From Rhodopseudomonas infernalis (GTDB lineage Bacteria; Pseudomonadota; Alphaproteobacteria; Rhizobiales; Xanthobacteraceae): a DNA stretch of 64,000 bases. The notes below the pieces were generated by a model. It saw only the letters and a program-made list of their open reading frames with translations. It was not told where the DNA came from and did not search any database. Shown here one piece after another: positions 47,710 to 62,832 of this stretch; position 1 is the first letter of the stretch; every line of letters begins with the position of its first letter. The DNA is taken from positions 1 through 64,000 of the forward strand of contig NZ_JAJNAL010000010.1 in NCBI RefSeq assembly GCF_022271405.1. The letters are read 5' to 3'. Both the position numbers and the translations under genes were made by a program.

Positions 47710-48473
47710 ACGATGGGCTCCTGACGCATCGGCGTGGCATAGAGCGTGCCGGCGCCGTAATACGCACAGACCTTGTCTTCCTCGAGCTTGGTGACCTGAT
47801 CCGCCTTGGCCAGCGCAGGCACGCCTGCGAACTGATCACCGCGGATCGCGTCGACCGAGACCTTGCCGACCGGACTGTTGATCAGCGCGAAGGGCACGGG
47901 GAGAAGCACGCGCTTCTTGGTCTTGGCGACTTCGACCTCGAGGTAGCGAGCCAGAACTTCGGCGCGGTCGACCCAGACTTCGGTCACCGTACCGCCGACC
48001 TGACCGTCACAACCGACGACCGGGAAGCCGATCGGATTGGGGTCGCGATGGTCGAGGAACATGCCCTTCGCGGCGCGGAGCGGCGCGATGATCGGCAGGT
48101 TGTCGAGGCCGAGTTCCGGCACATCGGCGCGCTGCGCATAGGAACCCGGGCCGACACCGTCGGCGAACGGGTTGCCGGTCGGCACGAACGGCGCGCCGGG
48201 CCAAGGCGCGGTCGGGGTGAGCGCGACGTTGGGCCGATCGTTGCTGATCGACGGCACTGTCTTGGTCGCACCGCCGCGCAGCAGATAGGTCTTGGGATCC
48301 GGCGAGGCCGGAATCCCGGTCTTCGCGAGACGGTTGCCGGCGCCGACGTCGGCGACCAGCGGATAGCCCTCTCGCTTGTCTTCGCGGCGAAGATAGAAGA
48401 GCAAGCCGGCGAAGAAGATCCAAAATACGTACAGGGTAACCTGTGCTAAGTCCAAATACGCTCCGGGTTGCAT
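47706..48473 (-). CDS. puhA: PuhA, reaction centre H subunit
   Basis: 255 residues: a short periplasmic N-terminus, one membrane helix (VTLYVFWIFFAGLLFYLRRE) and a cytoplasmic domain with FADGVGPGSYAQRADVPE and VSVDAIRGDQFAGVP. It caps the L/M subunits and contributes to proton delivery to QB. It follows lhaA by 21 bases. Confidence 0.97.
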   Translation of the reverse strand: MQPGAYLDLAQVTLYVFWIFFAGLLFYLRREDKREGYPLVADVGAGNRLAKTGIPASPDPKTYLLRGGATKTVPSISNDRPNVALTPTAPWPGAPFVPTGNPFADGVGPGSYAQRADVPELGLDNLPIIAPLRAAKGMFLDHRDPNPIGFPVVGCDGQVGGTVTEVWVDRAEVLARYLEVEVAKTKKRVLLPVPFALINSPVGKVSVDAIRGDQFAGVPALAKADQVTKLEEDKVCAYYGAGTLYATPMRQEPIV

Positions 48474-48494
48474 GAGCGGACCCCTTCCTCTTTG

Positions 48495-49928
48495 TTAACC
48501 TGGAAATTCGGCAAGGCCGAACTTGGTAGCAGGCTGCGCGCCGCCCGATCGTGACGTACGCACGAGCGGACCGACCGCAACCAACGTTGCGAACAGCAAC
48601 GCGATCTCGATGTTGTAGACAAAGCCGTAGCCGATCGCCGGGCCGGACAACGCGACGCCGAGCGCACCGCTGTCGGCGAACGACGCGACCAGGTCGCGAA
48701 TGCCGCCGCCGAGCAGGATGCCGCCGCCGGCCGCGGTCGCCTGCACGGCGCCCCACGTGCCGAGAGCAAGACCGGGATCGCTGTCCGACGCCACGGCCAT
48801 CGCGGCGGTCAGCGTGCCGGCGGCGAACAAGCCGCCGCCGAGACCGATCAGCGCCGTGCCGATGCGGAACAGCAAGGCCGACTGCGCTGGCGCGGCGAAC
48901 ATGACAGCCGCAAACGCAAAGATGCCGACGAGCGCGCCGAAGCCGGCGAGCCGATACGGATCACCCCCGCGGCCCAGCGTGCGCGCCGCGATGCCGAAGC
49001 CCGCAAGCGTGCCGAGTGCGAAGAACGCAGTCAGCGCCGTGGTCTGGCCGACCGAAAGCCGCAGCACTTCCGCGCCGTAGGGCTCCAGCAGAATGTCCTG
49101 CATCGAGAAACCGGCGGTGCCGAGACCGACCGCGATCAGCATGCGCGACGAGCCGCCGGCAGCGCGGAAGCGCGACCAGGATTGGTTGAACTGTGGCCGC
49201 TGGCGCTGCGCCGAGGTCAGCGTCGGGTTGCGCGCTTCCTGCTTCCACAGCGCCACGATGTTGAGCAGCAACTGCGCCACGGCGACGCCCTGGATCACTT
49301 GAATGAGACGCAGTTCGCTGAAGTTGCGCAGCAGCTCGCTGAAGATCAGCGCGCTGCCGGTCATCCCCACCAGCAACATGACGTAGAGAAACGCAACGAC
49401 GCGCGGCCGCGCATGCTCGGGTGCAAGATCGGTCGCGAGCGCAAGGCCCGCGGTCTGCGTCGTGTGCATCCCCGCGCCGACCAGCAGAAACGCCAAAGCG
49501 GCGCCGATCTGGCCATAGACCGCCGGATACTCGCCGCCGCCCGACAGCACCAGCAGTGCGAACGGCATGATGGCGAAGCCGCCGAACTGCAGCAGCGTGC
49601 CCATCCAGATATAGGGCACCCGGCGCCAACCGAGCACGGAGCGATGATTGTCGGACTTGAAGCCGATCAGCACGCGGAATGGCGCGAACACCAGCGGCAG
49701 CGACACCATCAGCGAAACCAGCAGCGTCGAGACGCCGAGCTCGACGATCATCACGCGGTTGAGGGTGCCATTGAGCAGTACGACCGAAGCGCCCACCGAG
49801 ACCTGAAACAGCGACAACCGCAGCAGCCGGCCGAGCGGAAGCTCCTTGGTGGCGGCATCGGCAAACGGCAGGAAGCGCGTGCCGAGACGCATCCAGCCTT
49901 TCGCCAATGTCGCCGTCATCTGGCTCAT
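48495..49928 (-). CDS. lhaA: LhaA/PucC-type light-harvesting assembly factor
   Basis: 477 residues of the BCD/PucC family within the major facilitator superfamily, with about twelve membrane segments. Examples are MIVELGVSTLLVSLMVSLPLVFAP (in part) and YIWMGTLLQFGGFAIMPFALL. The start at 49928 overlaps the bchM stop by 4 bases; the open frame continues upstream to 50465 but is bchM in another frame. It supports LH1 assembly, possibly delivering bacteriochlorophyll. Confidence 0.95.
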   Translation of the reverse strand: MSQMTATLAKGWMRLGTRFLPFADAATKELPLGRLLRLSLFQVSVGASVVLLNGTLNRVMIVELGVSTLLVSLMVSLPLVFAPFRVLIGFKSDNHRSVLGWRRVPYIWMGTLLQFGGFAIMPFALLVLSGGGEYPAVYGQIGAALAFLLVGAGMHTTQTAGLALATDLAPEHARPRVVAFLYVMLLVGMTGSALIFSELLRNFSELRLIQVIQGVAVAQLLLNIVALWKQEARNPTLTSAQRQRPQFNQSWSRFRAAGGSSRMLIAVGLGTAGFSMQDILLEPYGAEVLRLSVGQTTALTAFFALGTLAGFGIAARTLGRGGDPYRLAGFGALVGIFAFAAVMFAAPAQSALLFRIGTALIGLGGGLFAAGTLTAAMAVASDSDPGLALGTWGAVQATAAGGGILLGGGIRDLVASFADSGALGVALSGPAIGYGFVYNIEIALLFATLVAVGPLVRTSRSGGAQPATKFGLAEFPG

Positions 49929-50625
49929 CGTCGAACCATCTCCAGCGCCTGCGAGGTGTAGAAACCGGACGACACTCGGTGCGTGCGGCCCGGCTGCCAC
50001 TGCACCAGCGCAGCGTCTTCCGAAATCAGCTTGAGCAGTTTCTTCTCGCTCACTGGCTCGATCGCCGGCGCGCGGTCGGCACGCGGGAAGAAGCCACCGA
50101 CGAAGTGCATCAACGCCAGCGCCGGAGTCTTCGGCGCAAACGTCACCGCCATCGATTGCCGGGTGCGCGACGCCAGCGTGGCGAGGATGCGGCAGATATC
50201 GTGCGGCAGATAGTGGATCAAAGAATCCATCGCGACGACGAAGTCGAATTCGCCGAGCGCAGGATCGAGCATGTCGCCGGAACGGAAGTCGATCGCCGCC
50301 GGATCGATGTCCTCCGGCAGGCGTTCGCGGGCGACGGCGACCAGCGTCGGCGACAGGTCGATCGCCAGCACCTGCGCGCCACGCCGCGCCGCTGCGATCG
50401 ACAGCGCGCCGGTGCCGCAGCCGGCATCGAGCAGCCGGGTGCCGGTCATGTCGGCCGGCAACCACGACAGCAGCGTGTTGCGCATCTCGTCACGGCCGGC
50501 GCGCACCGTGGCGCGGATGCCGCTCACGGGGGCATCGGACGTCAGCTTGGCCCATGTATCGGCCGCAGTGCGGTCGAAATAGGTTTCAAGCTCTCCGCGT
50601 CGCTCGATGTAGCTGCCCAACGCCA

Positions 50626-50626
<1 letters not shown>
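49925..50626 (-). CDS. bchM: BchM, Mg-protoporphyrin IX methyltransferase
   Basis: 233 residues with SAM-binding LLDAGCGTGALSIAAA and a following acidic strand end (AIDLSP). It methylates the Mg-protoporphyrin propionate using SAM, the step before AcsF. The ATG at 50626 is shared with the bchL stop (TGATG); a TTG three bases upstream is less likely. Confidence 0.95.
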
Positions 50627-55281
<4,655 letters not shown>

Positions 55282-55307
<26 letters not shown>

Positions 55308-56904
55308 CGTACAAGGTCTCGACGGTAATGGTTGCGACGCCATTTTCGTTGGCGAATCGCTCGGTATTCCGGCGGGCTTTCCCGCGAACGAAGAACGGAA
55401 TCTTTTGAAGTTCCTTCTCTGCTTCAGGAGCCCAGACGGTCCCTGCGGCCGCACCGTTTGCAGCAGCCGGCACGGATGCTGCCTCGTCGAGAGTTGGCGC
55501 GCCTTGCGGCAGCGCAATAACTACCTCCGCCACGTCGGGCGCGGCTTGCGACGCGTGCCCGGTGCCGAGGTGTGACGGCAGCGCGCCGTCCTTGAATTCG
55601 AAATCGTCCTTGAACATCGCCAGCAGATGTTCCTCGAGGCCCATCATCAGCGGGTGGACCCAGGTATCGAAGATCACATTCGCGCCTTCGAACCCCATCT
55701 GCGGCGCGTAGCGCGCCGGAAAGTCCTGGACATGCACCGGCGCGGAGATCACCGCGCAAGGCACGCCGAGCCGCTTGGCGATGTGGCGCTCCATCTGCGT
55801 GCCGAGCACGAGCTCGGGATGCAGTTCGGCGACCTTGGCCTCGACCTCGAGATAGTCGTCGGTGATCAGCGCTTCTACGCCGTATTTCGCCGCCGCCTCG
55901 CGCAGGTCGCGGCCGAACTCACGGCTGTAGGTTCCGAGCCCGACCACCTTGAAGCCGAGTTCTTCCGACGCAATGCGAGCCGCGGCGATCGCGTGCGTGG
56001 CGTCGCCGAAAATGAATACCCGCTTGTTGGTCAGGTAAGTCGAATCGACCGAGTGCGAGTACCACGGCAGCCGCGTCGAAGTGGCGGCGAGCACAGGCTC
56101 GGGATCGACGCCGGCAAGACTCGCGACTTCGCGGATGAATTCGCGGGTGGCCGACACGCCGATCGGAATCGTCTTAGTGAACGGCTGATGGAAGATGCGG
56201 TGCAGCCAAGACGCCGCCTGCCCGGCGATCTCGGGATACAGCACGACGTTGAAATCCGCGTCACCAAGCCGGGCAATATCCGCCGGCGTGGCCCCCATCG
56301 GGGCGGCGACATGGACCTCGATGCCGAGTTGACCAAGTAGTTTGGTGATTTCGGCGACGTCGTCGCGATGGCGGAAACCCAGCGCGGTCGGGCCGAGCAG
56401 ATTGCATTTGGCGCGGACGCCGGGCGCGCGTTCGGCGCGCTTGGTGCCGGGCGCCGGCGCATTCGGACCCGCGAGCGCGCGGACGAGCTGGTAGAACGTC
56501 TCCGACGCGCCCCAATTTTCCTTCCGCTGGTAGGCGGGCAAATCGATCGGGATCACCGGGATCGGAAAACCGAGCGATTTCGCGAGCCCGCCGGGATCGT
56601 CCTGGATTAGGGAGCCGGTGCAGGACGCGCCGACGATCATCGCCTGCGGCTGAAAGCGCGCATAAGCATCGCGTGCCGCGGTCATGAACAACTCAGCAGT
56701 GTCCTTGCCGAGATCGCGCGCCGCAAAGGTCGTGTAGGTCACCGGCGGGCGCTTGGCGCGGCGCTCGATCATGGTGAACAGTAGATCGGCATAGGTGTCG
56801 CCCTGGGGGGCGTGAAGAACGTAGTGCAATCCTTCCATGCCGGTGGCGACGCGCATCGCGCCGACATGGGGAGGTCCTTCATAGGTCCAGACGGTGAGCT
56901 GCAT
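55282..56904 (-). CDS. bchB: BchB, DPOR catalytic subunit
   Basis: 540 residues, NifK-like, starting [16 protein letters not shown]. Contains [17 protein letters not shown] and a C-terminal zinc-ribbon-like domain region. With BchN it reduces ring D of protochlorophyllide without light. It follows bchN by 1 base and overlaps bchH, so it is tightly coupled. Confidence 0.97.
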
Positions 56905-56905
56905 G

Positions 56906-58674
<1,769 letters not shown>

Positions 58675-58760
58675 CTTAAGCCTCTGGACTCGCTCAGCAA
58701 CACGCGCACCCCGCACTGCGTCAGCGTTTGGCGCTGCGGCAGGGGTTTTGACGCTGTCGA

Positions 58761-58778
58761 TGTAAAGAATGTTTGACA
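58761..58778. promoter_or_regulatory. putative PpsR/CrtJ binding site upstream of bchF
   Basis: TGTAAAGAATGTTTGACA is a perfect TGT-N12-ACA match, 87 bases upstream of the chosen bchF start. A weaker site, TGTCAACCTAACCATACG (one mismatch), lies at 58937-58954 between bchF and ppaA. The PpsR gene and its presumed antagonist BphP are nearby. Confidence 0.55.
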
Positions 58779-59013
58779 CTTGGCCGTCCCGGTGATGCGA
58801 TACCGATGAACGGAATGGGGAAACGGGCACCATCGCACCAAGACCCTCAGTTTCTTGATCTGATGCTCTTCTGAATTGCACCACGCCACTCCCTACGTGC
58901 GGCTGATTGATAAAGGCTAGACCCCGGCAACACGAGTGTCAACCTAACCATACGTAAATTAAACTTGACGGTCGAGGGGCCGGTCGAGTTATCTGGTCAA
59001 AAGGGGGTATCCA

Positions 59014-59898
59014 ATGACCGACCGCAAAGAGCTTTCGATCTGGAATAGCCCCGACCTGGACCTGCGCCCGATACCGGTGAGCCTGGACTTGTCACCTCCT
59101 GAGCCGATCTGGCGCTACCGACCGCCGATCAGCGGCGATGCGATTGCACGCTCGATCCGCACTCAGATACTCCCTCAGGCTGGTCTCGCGCTTCGCTCCA
59201 TCTCTTTCCCGCCGACCCCGGACATGACCGAACCGGCTGCGCCTTTCGAAGTTCAGCAATTCACGCTTCTCATCCTGAGAGCCGATGAAGCTGCGGCCTT
59301 CGCGTATGTCGAGAATCTTATCTCGCGCGGCATGGCGATCGATTTGATCTTCCTCAACCTGCTCGGCCCGGTCGCGCGGCGACTCGGGGAGATGTGGGAA
59401 GACGACACCACTGACTTCGCCAACGTCACGTTGGGCGTGAGTAAACTGCAGCGGATCCTGCGCCATCTCGGCGAAACGTCATCGCCCGCAGACGATGTCC
59501 AGCGCATTGGCTCAGTGCTGCTGACGACAATCCCGGGCGAGCAGCATAGCTTCGGTCTGGCGATGGTGACCGAATTCTTCCGGCGTGACGGCTGGGACAT
59601 CTGCACCGGGCCGTTCAGGTCGTCGAGCGATCTGTCGTCTCTGTTGGCAGATCGATGGTTCGACTTGATCGGCTTCTCGATGACCAGCGACCGCCGGATC
59701 GACGATCTGAAACGTTTGATCCAGGTCGTGCGGCGCGAGTCCCGAAATCGCCAGATCGGCGTCATCATCGGCGGGCCGATCCTGGTCAATCACCCCGAAC
59801 TGGTCAACATGCTGGGCGCCGATCTGAGCGCCACTGACGGCGCTCACGCGCCGCAATTGGCGCGCGCCCTGCTGCCGATGTTGAAAGCGCGCCGGTGA
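59014..59898 (+). CDS. ppaA: PpaA/AerR-type cobalamin-binding photosynthesis regulator
   Basis: 294 residues. An N-terminal helical part is followed by a B12-binding-like domain with GEQHSFGLAMVTEFF (the E-x-H-x-x-G cobalamin ligand region), LIGFSMTSDRR and VIIGGPI. Members antagonise PpsR/CrtJ in response to light or redox. Divergent from bchF and separated from it by about 340 bases that contain PpsR-type sites. The name ppaA versus aerR is by convention. Confidence 0.88.
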   Translation: MTDRKELSIWNSPDLDLRPIPVSLDLSPPEPIWRYRPPISGDAIARSIRTQILPQAGLALRSISFPPTPDMTEPAAPFEVQQFTLLILRADEAAAFAYVENLISRGMAIDLIFLNLLGPVARRLGEMWEDDTTDFANVTLGVSKLQRILRHLGETSSPADDVQRIGSVLLTTIPGEQHSFGLAMVTEFFRRDGWDICTGPFRSSSDLSSLLADRWFDLIGFSMTSDRRIDDLKRLIQVVRRESRNRQIGVIIGGPILVNHPELVNMLGADLSATDGAHAPQLARALLPMLKARR

Positions 59899-59963
59899 CG
59901 CTTGCGGGCTTCGCCGCCTCGCTTCCGCTCTGCTATAAGACAGGCTGAAGACGAGGAGATCGA

Positions 59964-60626
59964 ATGACCGCAGTTTCCGCGGGGAACGCCGCGCCGAGCG
60001 TCGTAACCGCACTTTACGTTCGAACCAAAGCCCTCCATCTCGAAGCGGAGCGAACCGGCTTCATCGCCGACATGCTGCGCGGCGCAGCCAGCCGGAAAGG
60101 CTACGCGCTGCTGCTACGCAACCTGCTGCCCGCATATTGGCAAATCGAAGACGGCCTCGAGCGCCATTGCGAGAATCCGGTGCTACAGCCACTGGCGCGC
60201 TATCGCCTGGCGCGGGCGCCGGCGATCGCGGCTGATCTGGCCGCGTTGACAGGCAACGACACGCTGCCGCTGCTGCCGGAGGGTGAATCCTATGCGCGGA
60301 CCATCGCGGCCGCTGGCGAGGGCGACGGCAGCCGGCTGATCGCGCACGCCTACACGCGCTATCTCGGAGACCTCAATGGCGGTCAGATCGTCAAGCGCCT
60401 GCTCGAGAAGTCGCTCGGACTCGGTCCGCGCGAGCTCACCCACTACGACTTCTCGTCGATCGGAGAACCTGCAGCCTTGAAGGCCGGTTACCGCCAGGCT
60501 TTGGATTTGGCTGGTGCTGCCGCGGCAGATCCGGACGCGATTATCGCGGAAGGCGCGGTCGCATTCGAATGCAACATCGCGCTGTCGATCGCCGTGCAAC
60601 GCCACCTATCCGGCGCGGCTGCATAG
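59964..60626 (+). CDS. hmuO: heme oxygenase, biliverdin-forming
   Basis: 220 residues. The proximal histidine is likely His25 in KALHLEAERTGF, and the distal helix is YLGDLNGGQIVKR. It opens heme to biliverdin IX alpha, the chromophore of bacteriophytochromes. GAGGAGATC precedes the ATG. It lies 65 bases after ppaA on the same strand and its stop is 7 bases from the end of convergent bphP. Confidence 0.93.
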   Translation: MTAVSAGNAAPSVVTALYVRTKALHLEAERTGFIADMLRGAASRKGYALLLRNLLPAYWQIEDGLERHCENPVLQPLARYRLARAPAIAADLAALTGNDTLPLLPEGESYARTIAAAGEGDGSRLIAHAYTRYLGDLNGGQIVKRLLEKSLGLGPRELTHYDFSSIGEPAALKAGYRQALDLAGAAAADPDAIIAEGAVAFECNIALSIAVQRHLSGAAA

Positions 60627-60633
60627 CGCCGCG

Positions 60634-62832
60634 CTACTTTTCGGTCTTCCGCGATTTGCCCGGGATCGGATCGGCGGACGTGCGGGACGCGTGCAGCATC
60701 AGATGTTGCAGCACTTCGGCGGTCCGCATCGTCGAGTCGCGCACGCCCTCGAGCAGTTCGGCAATTCGCCCGGTCTCCACCCCGTAGGTGATTTCCAGCG
60801 CCGCCAGTTGCGCGTTCTCGACGACGGCCGACAGCAGGTTCTGGTAGACGAGGTCGGATTTCGAATCGAGCCGCAAGCCGGTGTTGCGGCTGCTCTTGAG
60901 GATGCCTTCCTGGAAGCGACCGCGCGCGGCTTCGGCCGCCCGGCGAGCGGCGTTGTCGTTGAAAATCAGCACAAAGCCGAGCGCGCGATCGCGTGACGGC
61001 ACCACCGGATCGGCCCGAACCAGCAGCGAGCGGGCCTGGCCGGCCGCTTCCCGCAGCAACAATTCGCCGCGCCAGCCGCGCTGCCGCTCGATCATCTCGG
61101 CGATGTTGCGCCTGAATTCGAACGGATCGAGGAACGCCAATGCAAGATCCTCGAGGCGGTGCAGCGGCGGATAGCCCTCCGGCAGCATCGCGGTGAAAGC
61201 GGAGTTGATCAGCAGAATCTTGCCTTCGGCATTGGCGATCACCACCGGATGGTCGGAGGTCGCGACCTGCCGCGAGAACTGATCGAGTTGCTCCTGCGCG
61301 ATCAGCGTTCGAACCGCGCGGAATTGCAGCACGATATCGGCGACGGATTGGCCGATAGTCCGCACCGCGGCGAGATCGGCCGGGGTCCACGGGTCGGACG
61401 TTCCCTCCACCACTTGATTCCATTTAGCGAAGGAGCGTCGCGGCGATAGATCGGCGGGGGTGTTGCCGATCACGAATGGCTTTTTCGGATCGCCGCCCCA
61501 GGTGACGGTGCGCACCCGCTCGGGACGAAACCAGATCAGAAATTCGCCAGGATGATTCGAAACCGGCGCCCCAGCGATTCCGCTTGCGACCGGCGTCAAC
61601 GACGCGAAGTCGCGCACGTCGAGCCCAAGCGACGACGTCGAGATCACCGTGGCGCGGGGCTGGCGCGCCAGCCACGCGGCAATCCCCCGAATGTCTTGCG
61701 TGCCTGGGACCTCGCCGACCGTGGTCACCTGCCCCTCATAGACCAGCGCGGCACCGCTGGCGCGCACCGGCTGCAGGATCGACTGCGAGGCATCGAAGAT
61801 CGCCGCACGCCAGTCGCCCTCGCGCGAGATACTTTCGATCATGCGCTGTTCGAGCCGCTGCACGAACAATTCGGACTGGCTCTGGGCGAAGCTTTCCAGT
61901 GCAGTAATGCGCGTGGCGATGGCTTCGGCCAAAAGTTCACAGACCGCGCGCAGTCCGAAATGGATGAAGCGCGGCTGATAGTGATGGCAGGCGACGAGCC
62001 CCCATAGCTTGCCGCCGACCATGAGCGACACCACCAGTGTGGCACGCACGCCCATGTTCTTCAGGTACTGCAGATGGATCGGCGACATCGATCGCAGGAA
62101 GCAGCCCGACATGTCGAGGTCGCGCCCAGTCAGCGGCGACAGCCGCGGCTGCAACGGGACCGGATCGTAGGCGACGTCGACCAGCACGCGGACGCGCTGC
62201 CGCTCGTAAAGCCGCCGCGCCATTTGGGGAATGTCGGATGCCGGATAGCGGTTGCCGAGATAGGAATCGAGACCCGGCGTGTGACGCTCCGAAAACACCT
62301 CTCCGTGCCCCTCTTCGTCGAAGCGATAGAGCATCACGCGGTCGTAGCCGATGCGGTCCTGAAACAGCAGGACGGCTTCGTCGCACAGCGCGCGGATCGA
62401 GTTCGAGGCGCGGATCTTGTCGAGCGCTTGGCCAACGGTCGTCAGCATATCGAGCGGCGGACCGGCGCGCTCGAGTTCGACGATAAGGCCACCTTCCGGC
62501 GGCCGGTGGATCAGGCCGTCGAACTCCACGGCCGGCCTGCCGATCCGGCAGCGCACCGCGATCGGCGTCCCCTCGGAAGTCGGATCGAGATGCGGCAGGA
62601 TGCGGATCAGCAGATCGCCTTCGAGGTCCGCAAGCGCGACGCCGACGACCTCTGGGAGATTGAGAAATTCGGCCGCGTTGGCGCTGGCCTGAATAATGCG
62701 GTGGTCGGGCTCACTGACGACGAGCAATGCGCCATGCGGCTGGATCGACCCCGCGAGGTGGATCTGCTCCTGCTCACAATTCGAAAGGTCCGCGGTTCCG
62801 AATGCGGGCGAGCTGGTCGGTTGGACGGCCAA
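60634..62832 (-). CDS. bphP: bacteriophytochrome (BphP1 type) with PAS output
   Basis: 732 residues. PAS (from about 20), GAF with PASDIPQMARRLYERQ, PHY with PRRSF tongue motif, then a C-terminal PAS and helical output; no histidine kinase core. Biliverdin should attach to Cys19 (SNCEQEQIHLAG). The layout and high likeness to R. palustris RpBphP1 indicate a Pr/Pfr photoreceptor that binds PpsR2 and relieves repression. It abuts ppsR, its stop lying 7 bases from the end of hmuO. Confidence 0.95.
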   Translation of the reverse strand: MAVQPTSSPAFGTADLSNCEQEQIHLAGSIQPHGALLVVSEPDHRIIQASANAAEFLNLPEVVGVALADLEGDLLIRILPHLDPTSEGTPIAVRCRIGRPAVEFDGLIHRPPEGGLIVELERAGPPLDMLTTVGQALDKIRASNSIRALCDEAVLLFQDRIGYDRVMLYRFDEEGHGEVFSERHTPGLDSYLGNRYPASDIPQMARRLYERQRVRVLVDVAYDPVPLQPRLSPLTGRDLDMSGCFLRSMSPIHLQYLKNMGVRATLVVSLMVGGKLWGLVACHHYQPRFIHFGLRAVCELLAEAIATRITALESFAQSQSELFVQRLEQRMIESISREGDWRAAIFDASQSILQPVRASGAALVYEGQVTTVGEVPGTQDIRGIAAWLARQPRATVISTSSLGLDVRDFASLTPVASGIAGAPVSNHPGEFLIWFRPERVRTVTWGGDPKKPFVIGNTPADLSPRRSFAKWNQVVEGTSDPWTPADLAAVRTIGQSVADIVLQFRAVRTLIAQEQLDQFSRQVATSDHPVVIANAEGKILLINSAFTAMLPEGYPPLHRLEDLALAFLDPFEFRRNIAEMIERQRGWRGELLLREAAGQARSLLVRADPVVPSRDRALGFVLIFNDNAARRAAEAARGRFQEGILKSSRNTGLRLDSKSDLVYQNLLSAVVENAQLAALEITYGVETGRIAELLEGVRDSTMRTAEVLQHLMLHASRTSADPIPGKSRKTEK

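Noticed and set aside
49929-50465. Upstream extension of lhaA to 50465
   Set aside because: Those codons are bchM read in another frame; the ATG at 49928 overlaps the bchM stop as expected in this operon.
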